Notes: a model not told the origin generated them from the letters alone. Positions 33,435 to 45,196 are shown, numbered from the stretch's first letter. The stretch is 64,000 bases of DNA from Areca catechu (GCA_021397845.1 CM038053.1:109715825-109779824); one strand, 5' to 3'. Program-made: numbers and translations.

Positions 33435-34340
33435 TTGGATCTTGACCTCCAAAGAAATATTAGAGCCAACCCCAAAGAACACCCTAAAGAAATTGTTGAA
33501 ACTCTGAAAGAATTCGAGGATGTCTTCCCTGAGGATTTACCTGATCAATTGCCACCCCTTAGGAACATCCAGCATGCAATAGACTTAGTTCCAGGAGCCA
33601 CTTTACCAAACCTTCCTCACTATAGACTGAATCCCAGTGAGCATCAGAATTACAGAGACAAGTGGGAGATTACTTAGGAAGGGTTTCATTAGGGAGAGCC
33701 TGAGTCCATGTGCAGTCCCTGCTCTACTGACCCCTAAGAAGGATGGTACCTGGAGGATGTGTATAGATAGTAGAGCTATCAACAAAATAACTGTGAATAT
33801 AGGTTTCCCATCCCCCGTTGGATGATATGTTAGACTTGATGGCCGGAGCCAGAATTTTCTCCAATAGACCTTAAGAGCGGCTATCATCAGGTGAGAATTA
33901 GACCTGGGGATGAGTGGAAAACTGCTTTCAAAACTAAGGATGGCCGTTTTGAGTGGTTGTAATGCCTTTGACTTTCCAATGCACCAAGTACCTTTATGAG
34001 GATTTATGACCCAGGTCCTGAGAGAGTTTACCGCAAATTTGTTGGGTCTACTTTGACGATATTCTGATTAATAGCAGAACCAAGAAGGACCACCTTAGTA
34101 TCTAAGACTGGTATGCCAAACCCTTAGGGAGATACCTCTATGCCAACTTTAAGAAGTGTGATTCATGACACATAGGGTCATCTTCCTAGGTTTTGTTATC
34201 ACCCCTGAGGGAGTTTCTGCAGATCCTGAAAGGTTAGGCGATTGTTGAATGGCCTACACCCTCTAATGTCCATGATGTACGTGTTTCCATGGCCTAGCAA
34301 CCTTTTACAGGAGATTTATTAGGGTTTTTAGCACAATCGT
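33435..34340 (+). pseudogene. Gypsy E: reverse transcriptase (frameshifted)
   Basis: 33435-33677 gives the RT start (EFEDVFPEDLPDQLPPLRNI, YRLNPSEH). 33637-33825 gives KGFIRESLSPCAVPALLTPK and DGTWRMCIDSRAINKIT. About 33870-33960 gives the GYHQVRI-type segment with DEWKTAFKT. The catalytic motif is YFDD at 34049-34060, a normal gypsy variant of YVDD. About 34170-34260 matches the thumb. One-base gaps, often in homopolymers, interrupt the frame at least six times. Confidence 0.88.
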
Positions 34341-34863
34341 CGCACCTATCACCGATTGCATTAGGAAGGGTACATTTGAGTGGACCAAGCAGCTGATAAG
34401 GCCTTCCTAGAGCTGAAGGATAGATGACCCTGCACCCATCTTAGATTACCGACTTTACTAAGATGTTTGAGGTCGCTTGTGATGCCTCGGGAGTAGGAAT
34501 AGGTGGGGTACTAAGTCAACGAAACCACCCTGTAGCCTTCTTCCGTGAAAAGCTGAATGAGGCTAAACTTAAGTACTCTACCTATGACAAGGAATTTTAT
34601 GCGGTAGTCCAGGCCCTTAGATATTGGGACATTATTACTCCCGCAGGAGTTGTGTTTTATTTTCTGACCATGAGGCACTCCGATTCCTGAACTCCCAAAA
34701 GAAACTGAACCCACGGCATGGTAAATGGATTGAGTACATTCAGGCCTACACTTTCGTCCTGAAGCACCGTGCCGGTACTGAAAATAAGGTAGCAGATGCC
34801 CTGAGCCGTAGGTCTTTACTATTGGGATCAGTTAGCACCCAAGTCATAGGGTTGATAGGTTAA
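34341..34863 (+). pseudogene. Gypsy E: RNase H
   Basis: 34463-34620 reads FEVACDASGVGIGGVLSQ (catalytic Asp in CDAS), NHPVAFFREKLNEAKLKYST and YDKEFYAVVQALRYW (catalytic Glu in KEF). One missing base shifts to the frame 34624-34863, with SDHEALRFLNSQKKLNPRH, WIEYIQAYTF and VADALSRR. Key acidic residues are all visible. Confidence 0.9.
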
Positions 34864-36046
34864 AGGATGAATATGAAACCTGCCCAGACTTTGGAGGCAT
34901 TTACCAGACCCTCAGGCTAGGACCATCCAATACCCATAGTGATTATACCCTTCAGGATGGTTACCTTTTCCAGAATAATCGACTCTGTATACCCAAAACT
35001 TCCCTTAGAGAATTCCTAATCTGGGAAATACATGCTGGAGGTTTAGCTGGTCATTTCGGTAGAAATAAGACGATCTTAGCAATAGAGGACCAGTTCTTTT
35101 GGCCAGGATTGAAAAGGCACGTTGCACGGATTGTAGCCAGATGTCGAACTTGTGCTGTTGCCAAACAGCAAAAGCAAACACTGGTCTTTACACACCTTTA
35201 CCAGTGCCTGATCGCCCTTGGCAGGACCTAAGTATGGATTTCGTGCTAGGATTACCTAAGACCCAAAAGAAACATGACTCAATCTTTGTAGTGGTCGATA
35301 GGTTCTCTAAGATGGCTCACTTTATTCCCTGTTCCCAAACCTTTGACGCGTCTAGGATAGCCAAACTCTTCTTAGATCATGTGGTCAAACTCCATGGCCT
35401 ACCCAAGACCATTATATCTGATAGGGATGTTAGGTTCACTAGTTATTTCTGGAAGACCTTATGGCACCTATTAGGGACCAAGCTTAAGTTTTCTACAGCC
35501 TACCACCCTCAAACAGATGGCCAAACTGAAGTAGTGAACCGAAGTTTAGGAAACCTCCTTAGATGCCTGGTAGGTGAACATGTTGGAACATGGGATTTGT
35601 TATTACCTAGAGCAGAGTTTGCCTACAACAGTTCAGTAAATAGGACAACGGGTAAGAGCCCTTTTGAGATAGTCCATGGGTACAAGCCTAATCGCCCCAT
35701 TGATTTGATTCCTTTACCTATTCATGCACGAGTCTCAGAGTCTGCAGAGTCATTTGCACAGCATATTAGAGACTTGCATAAAGACATTAACCAAAAGATA
35801 AACTTAAGCAATGAAACTTATAAAATTTGGTTAATTCCCGAAGAAGGATCAAAGAATTTGATGTAGGGGATTCTGTCATGATTAGGCTTAGGCCTGAACG
35901 GTTCCCACCTGGGACTGTTAAGAAGCTTCATGCTCGGGGAGCCGGACCTTTTAAAGTATTAAAGAAGGTTGGATCAAATGCCTATGTGCTAGACTTGCCT
36001 TCGGATATGGGCATCAGTTCTACCTTCAATATTACAGACGGTTGAG
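34864..36046 (+). pseudogene. Gypsy E: integrase with intact DDE core
   Basis: The HHCC zinc finger spans about 35031-35160 (HAGGLAGHFGRNKTIL...CRTCAVAKQ). After a frameshift near 35165 the core is open to 35866: SMDFVLGLPK (first Asp), VVVDRFSKMAHF, SDRDVRFTSYFWKTLWHLLG (second Asp) and YHPQTDGQTEVVNR (Glu), with 35 residues between the second Asp and the Glu as expected. The C-terminal part (35827-36045) has MIRLRPERFPPGTVKKLHAR and GAGPFKVLKKVGSNAYVLDL, the GPY/F module. The end runs into the chromodomain after a one-base gap. Confidence 0.92.
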
Positions 36047-36345
36047 TACAAGGAACCGGCAATGATACCCAGTGAGGCTTTTGGGCCTATCCCTTCTATT
36101 GAGAGTGATCCTTACCCAGAGTGTCCACCAATTAATTGGCCTGAGAGAGGAGAACGGATCGAGCGTATCCTGGATGATCAAGCCATTACGACCCGGGGCC
36201 GCGGTTATCAACGCTTCCTAGTCCGATGGCAAGGCCGGCCAGAGTCGGACGATTCGTGGATTTCTCGAGAGGACTTGCAACGCCTCAACCCAGACCTTCT
36301 TGAGAGATATGTGAGCCAATCTGATCTTCACTCGACAGGGTCGAG
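36047..36345 (+). pseudogene. Gypsy E: chromodomain
   Basis: The frame starting at 36062 reads IERILDDQAITTRGRGYQRF, LVRWQGRPESDDSWISREDL and QRLNPDLLERY, a chromodomain at the integrase C-terminus. The aromatic positions (Y, W, W) are kept. It ends near 36340 just before the PPT. In other chromoviruses this domain reads histone marks at the target. Confidence 0.88.
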
Positions 36346-36359
36346 TTCCTCCCATCCCC

Positions 36360-36367
36360 GGGAGAAT
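36360..36367 (+). other. PPT of gypsy E
   Basis: GGGAGAAT adjacent to the 3' LTR. Confidence 0.85.
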
Positions 36368-37783
36368 TGGTGCGGACACCAAAGGCACTAGAATAAGGCA
36401 GAGGCTTCTCAACCCTCTGTGGATCACTTAAATAACATTCGAGTCCACTGTAATAAAGCTTAGTCCAGCTGAGTTGTTTCATTTAAGTCTTGTAATTATT
36501 TAGCTCATGTTGAGCTAGTTCAGTCCAGTGTTAGTCAGCTCATGTCGAGCTAATTTTATTTTTTTTTGAGTCCTATTCAACCATATTGAAGACTCAAGAC
36601 CACATCATACAAGTAAAGACCAAGTCCAATCAGATTGAAGACATGGAAGTATAGCACAAGTCCAACCCAGCTTGAAGATTTGAAGACCCCAGGAGGAAAA
36701 TTCAGAAAACCCTGATTTCTTGCAGATGCCCTCCAGATACCCAGATTCCCTTCCAGATGCCAAAGTATATTTATAGATAAGGTCATCCATGATTCCAGAG
36801 GTCCATCTGCATCCTAGCCCAAGAAATCAAGCCCAGGTGCCAAGCCCAAGCCCCTAAGAAGCAAGATACCAGGGAATATTCCTGCTACCTGGCTACCAGG
36901 CCACCCCAGCTTCCAGAGGCCCAAACCCATGCACCCAAGCCCCTTTGGGCCGCCTTTGCTGCTCCTAGAAGCCCAACACGCCCCCCTAGGCGTCCTTGGA
37001 GTCTTGACCAAGTCAAGAAAATTTTAGGGATTTTTCTACCTAATATTTATTTTTTCTAGCTAGGGTTTGAGAAGGAAAAGGATTCTTATGTAAAGACTTA
37101 TGTACCCTTACTTGGAGCCCAAGGTTAAGGGTCTATTTAAGGGACCCTAGCCTCTTGTATGAGGGAATTTTTGATGAATGAAAACCTTGAGTTCTTCTAT
37201 TGAGTTGTGTGATACCCTGCTGTGTGCATAAAGGGGTTTGCGAGAGTTCTTCTTCCCAGTGCTGCAATCATCTTCCTGCTACCAACAAGCATCTCAGATC
37301 CCTGGACGCCCACTCCAAAAGAAGCCTTCCCTTGCTGTTTTTCCTTTGATTTCTTGTTCCTTTGTGAGTTTTCTAACCCCTGACAGGTCGTTTGCAGGTC
37401 CCCGAGTTCCTACGAATCCAACGACTCCAGCCAAGCCTTAATCGGATCACCGAGCAGAAAGCCGGGTATCCGCGGGTCTTTGGCTCGATTTTCCAGGCCG
37501 CATCCGTCGAGGAACGAGAGACCCTTTTGCTGCGATCTTCACAGACATTGTCAGGTACACCCCTCTACCTCCAGTAGTTTTATTGTAGGAGACTTGCCCT
37601 AACCGAGGCTTCTCAGCCCCGGCGATCCTTCTTTTCTACTTTTCTAGGTCCTAATCTGCATGCTGATCTTCTAAAATTCATATAAATTCCCTATAACTTA
37701 TTTAATCTGAAATTCGGGATTAATCACCCAACCCCACATATAAAACATATAAAAAAATTGCATGCATATTAGTTTCCGCATCA
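36368..37783 (+). repeat. 3' LTR of gypsy E
   Basis: Matches 29149-30555; differences are mostly short indels. Followed by TSD cccac. Confidence 0.94.
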
Positions 37784-37788
37784 CCCAC

Positions 37789-38640
37789 TCCCAAAATGGA
37801 AGATGATTGGGATGAGAATGACATTAAGCAAATAGAGTTTAATGCTAAGGCTATGAATCTATTGTTTTGCTCTTTAGATTCGAGTGAATTCAATAGAATC
37901 TCAAATTATCTCTCCGCTAAAAAATATGGGACACACTTGAGGTTACCCATGAGGGTATACACCAAGTGAAAATAACTAAAGTTAACATGCTCATTCACAC
38001 ATATGAAATGTTCAAAATAGAACCTACTGAATCTATAAGTGATATGTATACTAGGTTCAAAAATATTATGAATGGCATGAGAAGCTTAGGAAAGATTATA
38101 TTTAATAGTGAACTTATAAACAAACTTCTCAGGTCTCTTCTAGCTTCATGGGATGTAAAGATAACTGATATAAAAGAAGCCAAGGATGTCAACCTTCTTC
38201 CTCTTGAGCAACTATTGGGCTCATTGATGACATATGAGCTCTGATTGAAGCAAAATAATGTAGATGTTGATAAGAAGAAGAAAGTTATTGCTTTCAAGTC
38301 CACCATAAGAGAGGAGTCAAGCGATGAGTCCGAAGAAGAAGATGAAGAAGATGAGATGGCTCTTGTGGCCAGGAAGTTTAGGAGGTTCATGAGAAAGAAG
38401 AAGTATAACTTCAAGAAGAACCTCTAAAAGGAGAGCCTAGCAAAGAGAAGGAGAAAGAGAAAGAAAGGGAGTAGCCCACATGCTTTGAGTACAAGAAATT
38501 GGGCCACTTCAAGATGGACTGCCCCCTACTTAAAAAGAACAGAAGAAAATAAGAAAAAGGCTACGATGGCAACCTAGAGTGACAGTGAGGACTCCAGTTC
38601 TGAGAAAGAACAACAAGAAGTTACAAACTTCTGTTTGATG
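37789..38640 (+). pseudogene. H gag, second part with degenerate zinc knuckle
   Basis: Continues the UBN2 gag: KQIEFNAKAMNLLFCSLD, a broken segment at 37915, VKITKVNMLIHTYEMFKIEP, SISDMYTRFKNIMNGMRSLG and KLLRSLLASWDVKITDIKEA. An acidic/basic linker follows (SSDESEEEDEEDEMALVARK). The first CCHC knuckle (38481-38522) reads CFEYKKLGHFKMDC: the second Cys is Tyr, a single G-to-A type change. Several stops (38241, 38427) break the frame. Confidence 0.86.
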
Positions 38641-39290
38641 GCCAATAATGATGAGGTATTTTCTGAAACCAAAATGAATTTACTTTTGATGAATTGCATG
38701 AGATTTTGATGAATTAGTTATTGAATTTCAAAAACTAAAATCAAAGCATAAAAAATTAAAGAAGCAAAATCTGGTTTTGGCTAAAATAAATGACAAGTAT
38801 TCAATTGAAAATGATATCCTGCTTCAAGAAAATAAAAAGTTAAAAGATAAAGTTCGTCTTCTTGAAAAGAAAAGGAAGATTTCAAAAAGAAAAATTCTTT
38901 TGTTTCAGCTGAAAAGTTTACAAAACAGAACAATGAGATTTTGCAAGAAAACAAATGTACAAAGAAGAACTTGAAAAATTAAAACCATTTATTGAAAAAT
39001 TTATATACAGTTCTGAAAAATTAAACATGCTTTTAAATAATTAAAGGGTTGTTTTTAACAAAGCCGTTTTGGGTTTCAAAACTCAAAAGAAATAAAAATC
39101 TTTTAAGAATTTTTTTGTACCTGCATCATCATCTATTACTTGCTATACTTGTGGTATTGTAGGACATAAATCTTACTTGTGCAATAAAAGAAAAATTAGC
39201 AAAGTTAAAAAGTTTGAGTTCCAAAAGGAACCATTATCACTACCTAAAAGGACCAAAGATGACTTTGGTACCTAAAGTCTCCACCTGATT
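38641..39290 (+). pseudogene. H gag tail: coiled coil and second zinc knuckle
   Basis: Lys/Glu/Leu-rich sequence with heptad character (SIENDILLQENKKLKDKVRL, 38777-38974), as in Sirevirus Gag proteins, which are known to have coiled coils and to bind dynein LC8-like proteins. The knuckle CYTCGIVGHKSYLC at 39141-39182 fits C-x2-C-x4-H-x4-C exactly. Several frameshifts and A-rich tracts are present. Confidence 0.75.
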
Positions 39291-39862
39291 TTTATTGTAG
39301 GTGTACCTTGCAACTAATAAAAGAAATATGGTACATCGACAGTGGTTGCTCAAGGCACATGACTAGAGATGCGGAGCAGTTTTCATCACTTGAATATCAG
39401 AATGGTGGTAATGTAACATTTGGTGATAATGGAAAGGGCAAGATTGTCAGAATTGATAAAGTCCATATCACCCCTTCTACTTATATTGATAATGTTTTAT
39501 ATGTTGGTTTAAAACATAATTTACTTAGCATTAGTCAATTTTGTAACAAGGATTTCAAAGTTATTTTTGAATCTTCTATGTGCATTGTTTCTAGTCTAAA
39601 TGATAATGGCATCAAGTTCATTGATCATAGGCATGGCAATATTTATTTGGTTAATCTTGATGATCTTCTTGTTCAAAATGGTCAATGCCTAGTAGCAATG
39701 GAAGCCAAGATCAATGAAACTAGTTGGCTTTGGCATCGTAGATTAGGACATGCTAGTATGCATTTGATTTCAAAACTTAGTAAAAAAGATTTGATAAAGG
39801 ATTTGCCAAAAATTAGTTTTGAAAAAGACAAGATTTGTAGTGCTTGCCAACTTGGAAAATAA
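39291..39862 (+). pseudogene. H pol: protease and GAG-pre-integrase
   Basis: 39308-39862 is open. The protease has WYIDSGCSRHMTRD (D-S-G at 39338-39346) and continues NVTFGDNGKGKIVRID and LLSISQFC. The GAG-pre-integrase follows (WLWHRRLGHASMHLISKLSK) and the first Cys pair of the integrase zinc finger (KICSACQLGK). The stop at 39860-39862 is TAA where a CAA-type codon is expected. Confidence 0.9.
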
Positions 39863-39884
39863 CCAAATCATATTTTAAACCAAA

Positions 39885-40930
39885 ATGAGTAGCTCTACAT
39901 CTAGACCCTTAGAATTGCTTCATATGGACCTCTTTGGGCTAACTAGAACATCTAGTTTGGGAGATAAAAAGTATGGTCTAGTCATTGTTGACGATTTCTC
40001 ACGTTTTATATGGGTCATGTTTTTAGCACACAAAGATGAAACGTTTTCTACATTCATTAGATTTCATAAAAGAGTTTCAAATAAAAAAGGTATTTCTATT
40101 GTATCTTTGAGAAGTGATCATGGAACCGAATTTGAAAATTCTGAGTTTGATAAGTTTTGCAGTGAAAATGGCATTCATCATAATTTTTCTACACCTAGGA
40201 CACCTCAACAAAATTGGGTGGTAGAAAGAAAAAATAGAACTCTTAAAGAAATAGCACGTACCATACTTTGCGAAAATGATTTACCAAGATATTTTTGGAT
40301 GGAAGCCATAAATACTGCATGCTATATTTTGAACTATGTTTTAATCCGACCGATTTTAAAGAAAACACCTTTGAGCTTTGGAAAGGCAGGAAACCTTCAA
40401 TCAAATATTTTTGAGTTTTTGGATACCGTTGTTTCATATTAAACAATGGTAAGGATAATCTAAGCAAATTTGATGCTACGACAGATGAGGATGTCTTTTT
40501 AGGCTACTCTATATCTAGCAAGGCATACAGGTCTTCAACAGAAATACTTGTTGTTGAAAAATCCATCCATGTTGTATTTGATAAAGTAACCAAAAATCTT
40601 CTAGAAAAGAAGATTTCTTGACAATGAAATAGGTATCAATGAAATAAAGAAGTGAACAACCATGAAGAACCCACCAAGAAGCAAGATGACAACGAAAGAG
40701 ATCAAGCACAAGGAGATGAAAATACATCTACAATTAATTCTCTACATAAAGAATGGAGGTATGCTCATGGATACCCTAAGGAACTTATAATTGGTGATCC
40801 ATCAAAGGTATAAGTACTCGTTCATTTCTTAGAAATATATATGATTATTTAGCTTTTGTATATCAAGTAGAACCTAATTTATAGAAGAAGCTGAAAATGA
40901 TTGTAATTGGATGAATGCTATGCAGGATGA
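39885..40930 (+). pseudogene. H pol: integrase
   Basis: 39885-40442 is open: STSRPLELLHMDLFGLTR (first Asp), YGLVIVDDFSRFIWVMFLAH, LRSDHGTEFENSEFDKFC (second Asp), TPRTPQQNWVVERKNRTLKE (Glu) and the core end YFWMEAINTACYILN. The usual NGV is NWV here. From 40443 the C-terminal part continues in other frames (FDATTDEDVFLGYSISSKAY) with several stops to about 40930. This is Sirevirus-type integrase wording. Confidence 0.9.
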
Positions 40931-41922
40931 ACTAAATTAATTCAAAAGAATAATGTTTGGACTTTGGTAGATAGACCTTTTAATGTTTCAATAATTGGTA
41001 CAAAATTGGTTTTTAGAAACAAACTTGATGAAAATGTTATTGTCACTAGAAATAAAGCTAGACTAGTTACCAAAGGATACAGTCAGGAGGAAGGGATTGA
41101 TTTTGATAAAACCTTTGCTCCTGTGGCTAGACTTGAGACAATTAGGCTATTATTGGCATTTGCATGTTTTATGGATTTTAAATTATTTCAAATGGATGTC
41201 AAAAGTGCCTTTTTAAATGGTTTTATCGAAGAAGAAGTTTATGTTGAACAACCCCCTAGTTTTGAAAATCATGAATTTCCAAACCTTGTTTTCAAACTTC
41301 ATAAAGCTTTGCATGGTTTGAAACAAGCTCCAAGAGCTTGGTATGATCGTTTAAGTTTATTTTTGCTTAAAAATGATTTTACTAGAGGTAATGTTGATAT
41401 TGCTTAATTTTTGAAAAGAAAGAATGATGATCTTCTCATAGTAAAAGTTTATGTGGATGACATTATATTCGGTGCTACTAATGAATCTCTTTGTTAAGAG
41501 TTTGCAAAGTTAATGCAGGGTGAGTTCGAGATAAGCATGATGGGAGAACTCAACTTCTTTCTCGAACTCCAGATAAAGCAAACAAAAGAGGGGATTTTCA
41601 TCAACCGAACCAAGTACACAAAGAAAATATTAAAGAAGTTTGGGACGGAGAGCACCAAGCCATTAGGTATGCCTATGAGCTCTTCTTGTAGACTTGACGA
41701 AGATGAATCAGGTAAATCTGTTGACCAAAAACTATATCGTGATATGATTGGTTCATTATTATATCTAACTGCTAGTAGGCCAGATATTATGTTTAGTGCT
41801 TGTATGTATGCTAGATATCAGTCTGATCCTAAAGAATCTCATCTTTTGGCTGTTAAACGCATGCTTAGATATCTATTTGGCTCTATTGATTTTGGTCTTT
41901 GGTACTCTAGAGACTCATAATT
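40931..41922 (+). pseudogene. H pol: reverse transcriptase
   Basis: 40964-41407: VFRNKLDENVIVTRNKARLV, KGYSQEEGIDFDKTFAPVAR, FQMDVKSAFLNGFIEEEVYV and LHGLKQAPRAWYDRL. Stop TAA at 41405-41407. The catalytic YVDD is at 41450-41461 (YVDDIIFGATNE). 41513-41920 is open again: GELNFFLELQIKQTKEGIFI, SLLYLTASRPDIMFS and ARYQSDPKESHLLAVKRML. A stop at 41918-41920 separates it from RNase H. Confidence 0.92.
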
Positions 41923-42396
41923 TGAATTGATTGCTTATTTTGATGCTGATTTTGCTGGGTGTAAACTTGATCGAAAAAGTACTAGTAGAACTTGTCAGTT
42001 TCTTGGAGTTAATTTGATCTCATGGAGCAGCAAGAAACAGAATTCAGTTGCTCTATCTAAAATGGAAGCCGAATATATAGCAGTTGGAAGCTGTTGTGCT
42101 CAAATTATATGGATCAAACAACAATTCAAAGATTTTGGCATCAAACTAACAAAGACACCTATAAATGTGACAGTACTAGTGTAATCAATTTAATAAAAAA
42201 TCCTGTGCAATATTTAATAAGTAAATACATTGAAATAAGACATCACTTCATAAGAGATCATGTGCAAAACTTTAATGTGAAGCTTGAATTTGTTGGTACT
42301 AATGTTCAATTAGCTGATATTTTTACCAAACCCTTGAGCGAAGAAAGGTTTGGCATGATTAGAAGAGAGTTAGGAATCATTGACCCATTCTTATAG
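41923..42396 (+). pseudogene. H pol: RNase H and end of pol
   Basis: FDADFAGCKLDRKSTSRTCQ (catalytic Asp), LGVNLISWSSKKQNSVALSK and MEAEYIAVGSCCAQIIWIKQ (Glu) in 41927-42184. One frameshift at about 42175 leads to the final frame with IEIRHHFIRDHV, VQLADIFTKPLSEERF and MIRRELGI, ending at the TAG 42394-42396. Confidence 0.92.
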
Positions 42397-42850
42397 AACT
42401 CTCTCAATTTTCACTCTACCTAATTTATTTTTGCTTAATCACTTATATTGAGTCCCAAATCTTTTTTGAATGCTCCCTGATTTTTTTTGAAAATTTTTCT
42501 GATTTTTTTTGAAAATTTCTTGGCCAAGTGTCGACACTTTTGCGAAGTGTCGACACCTGACCAAGTGTCGACACTTGAGAAAATCGAAGTGTCGACACTT
42601 GGGCCGAAAATCCTATTTTTCTAGGGCTTCACCGAATCATTTTTATTTGGATTTCTTTCCCTCCGCTTGTGCCCTAGTGGTCCCCAAACTGTCCGTAGAG
42701 CTTGGAACAGTTATCTTCCTCTCTTGCCCTCCATTTTCTGGTAAATCCCCTTACTTTCTACCGTAAATCCATGTTTTTACTGTTTTCCAATGGTTTTTCA
42801 CCGATTTTTCATCATTTTCTCGTGATTTGCTTTCTTTCCCATTGAAAATC
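42397..42850 (+). other. H: spacer between pol and the env-position ORF, left part
   Basis: Non-coding. It holds two short T-rich repeats (gattttttttgaaaattt, 42479-42520), four LTR-type palindromes (42526-42604), and ggcttcaccgaatcat (about 42624), similar to the LTR text near its TATA box (gcttcaccaaactcat). A GTAAAT after TTTCTG at 42741 could be a splice donor. Element G is inserted at 42850. Confidence 0.72.
42526..42604 (+). promoter_or_regulatory. Array of four GTCGAC-centred palindromes downstream of pol
   Basis: Four copies of (C)AAGTGTCGACAC(TT/CT), two extending to the complete CAAGTGTCGACACTTG-like form. The same motif is repeated about ten times in the LTR of H. Its presence here, in front of an additional ORF, suggests an internal cis-regulatory element; this is an inference. 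Confidence 0.7.
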
Positions 42851-44165
42851 TGGTGTGACACCAGAAACCAAAAGAAACTTCACTCCAACAAGGTTAGCCT
42901 TATCCCAATTTGGATCGAAGATAATTAGGTTACCTTGTATTCTTTAGTTCAAAAATATTTTATTTTCAAGAGCCATTTCCTTTTCAAGAGTCCTGTAAAT
43001 GATCAAGAGTGTTTATTGAGTCCTGTAATTACTTTTAAAACAATTTCATTTCCTGTAAGTCCGTTTCAAGTTTTAAAGTTTAGGACAGTCAAGTCAGTTC
43101 AGTTGTGAGTTAAGTCTATTTCAAGTTAATCAAGTCTAAAGCAATGAAAGCCAGCAACAAGACTCAAATTCTGGACCCCAGAATTTGACCACATGAAGAA
43201 GAGAAGACATCAACCAAGCAGGAGAAAAGGACCATCAACTAGGACCACTTGGCGCCACATGTCATTCCTTATCCAAGTAGAAGACCATCTCATCATGCCA
43301 CGTCATCAGGCGCCACCTCACTAGCCCCTCATCACTCTTTGGCACCAACAAGGAAGATTCAAATTCAAGAAGGTTGGCCACACCCCTCCAAGTCCTCCAC
43401 CAAATCCTCCAACCCCCCCATCCCTCCAAACTCTCCACCAAATCCTCCAACCCCTCTTGTAATCCTCCTCAATTTGGAGAGTTTTTAATTTTCAAAAGCT
43501 AGCTTTGTGAGGCTATTAAAGGCCTTGGACATCCATTGTAAAAGGAGATTTTTTTTTGGGAATGAATGAAAATTGAAGTAGAATTTTGGAAGTAGAAATT
43601 GTCTTGTTTTTTTTTTTCCTTATGTGAAAGTTTCCCATCCTCTTCCTCCATGCCAAAGCCATTCTTTTCTCCTAGCAAAGCATCTTCCAAGCTCACGTGA
43701 AGGCATTGGAGTCAGCCAGATCTTCTCAAATTTCTGTTCTTAGTTCATAAATTCTCCCATCCCTTCTATATGTTCTTATCCTTCTTCCTTAACTTTGATC
43801 TTCATTGTAGGGTCCTTCGAAGTCTTTGAGTTGTGAACCGGGTTCACCTTGACAAAGAACCAACAAGCTGAAGCCCCAAGTCCAGGGTTCTGATCTCTGT
43901 TATCCAGGTTCTTTAGTTCTGAGCATTGGTAGTTTCAAGGTATGAATCAAAAGAAGGTTGGAAAGCTCATCAAGGTAAGTCCACAATCATTAGTCCCTAT
44001 TGTCTAGATATTCTTCCTTCATAGTTTAGGATTGTGTCTAATCAAGTAAAAATCCCATTTGTTATAATCCTTAAGTCTTATTATGATGAGTGCAATGCTA
44101 GTGTAATTAGGTTTCATTGCTTTACAAACCATATTCAAAACATTAATCATATGCTTGCCGCATCA
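42851..44165 (+). repeat. 5' LTR of gypsy G
   Basis: Starts TGGTGTGACACCAGAAACC (one G fewer than the 3' LTR) and ends TGCCGCATCA. TATA-like GCTATTAAAG at 43512-43521. Matches 46793-48106. Confidence 0.93.
43512..43521 (+). promoter_or_regulatory. TATA-like box in LTRs of gypsy G
   Basis: GCTATTAAAG; the 3' LTR copy is at 47457-47466. Assigned by sequence and by position mid-LTR. Confidence 0.45.
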
Positions 44166-44168
44166 AAT

Positions 44169-44180
44169 TGGTATCAGAGC
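44169..44180 (+). other. PBS of gypsy G (initiator tRNA-Met)
   Basis: TGGTATCAGAGC three bases after the LTR end. Confidence 0.93.
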
Positions 44181-45196
44181 ATGGTTGCATTAGGGTAGAA
44201 TAGTTCTCTTTAAATCCAAGAAAGATCTAAAATTCACGCCTCCTGAGCGGGTGTACTCCAGTATACTGTCATGACCCATGGGAATATGAGCCCCTGGCCG
44301 GACGTGAATTTTTTAGATTGAAGTTTGGGTAAGCCATTGCACTTGTTTGATTAGGTTCTATTTTTTTGAAAATTTGCATCTGTTTACTGTAATCCGTCTG
44401 CAGCTCCAAAGGCAAGTCGCTAAGTTTTTGTTGAAATATTTTTTTCCTTGTTCTTTTTTAAGTCAGTTATCACCATATTATATTTCATCATCAGAAAAAA
44501 AATATAAAAAAAATGAAAATTTCTGCAGTTCGATACTATCATTAAGGTTCTATTCTGTCCTTTTTATTTATCTTCATTTGTAGGATCTGCTTAGAGTAGT
44601 ATAATTTTAGTTTTAAAATTCCTTTCATCTGCATTGAAACATATAAGTTAGGAATCCTCTGTGAATTTTTCAAAATTTTTGGACATTTTTTTCATCAAAT
44701 TTTCCACACCACTTTCAAACTGCAATACACTTCTGCAGCACCTTTGCATTTCATTCATCTCATGAGAAATCAAATTAAGGGAATCAATTTGACATAGGGT
44801 CAGGGTTTCATTACCTGTCCCTAGCCCAAAAATCACCACCCAGCATATCGATCCCAGCCCGTTAATTAAAATTGAGTAGAACGTTAATTGCCCTAGTGGG
44901 TTAGGGACACTAACAAGTTGGGTTCAGGTTAGGGTCAAGTTAACTGTCAGCTAATTGGTGTGTGCTTACTACTGGCTTGGTATCTAGGATTGGTGCATCA
45001 GGGCTTGTGATTTGGTCCGCCTACCTGGCCAATCTCAGATTGGTGTCTAAGGATTGGCAATCAGGGACCTTCACTCCCCTCCACCTACCTGGCTAAGTCC
45101 CATAAGTACTACTAGCTAGTTGGTTTACTTAATTAAACCTCTAATTTGTACTCTAGGTCTAGAAACCTTAGCTCGAGCTTGAGTCTACTTGCGTGC
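44181..45196 (+). other. Leader of gypsy G
   Basis: A non-coding leader of about 1 kb. It contains the shared block cctggccaatctcagattggtgtctaagg (45025-45053) in which CCAATCT and AGATTGG can pair. Aside from this I see AT-rich sequence without coding signal. Confidence 0.75.

Larger units (their letters stand above)
29149..37783 (+). mobile_element. Element E: Ty3/gypsy chromovirus, full structure
   Basis: TSD cccac lies at 29144-29148 and 37784-37788. LTRs are about 1.41 kb (29149-30555, 36368-37783). Internal order: gag, protease, RT, RNase H, integrase, chromodomain, PPT. The order PR-RT-RH-IN plus chromodomain defines a chromovirus. The PBS is initiator tRNA-Met. Nearly identical LTRs indicate a recent insertion, yet the coding region has many one-base losses. 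E is the only element here with gypsy pol and so is the natural model for the helper of D, F and G. Confidence 0.94.
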
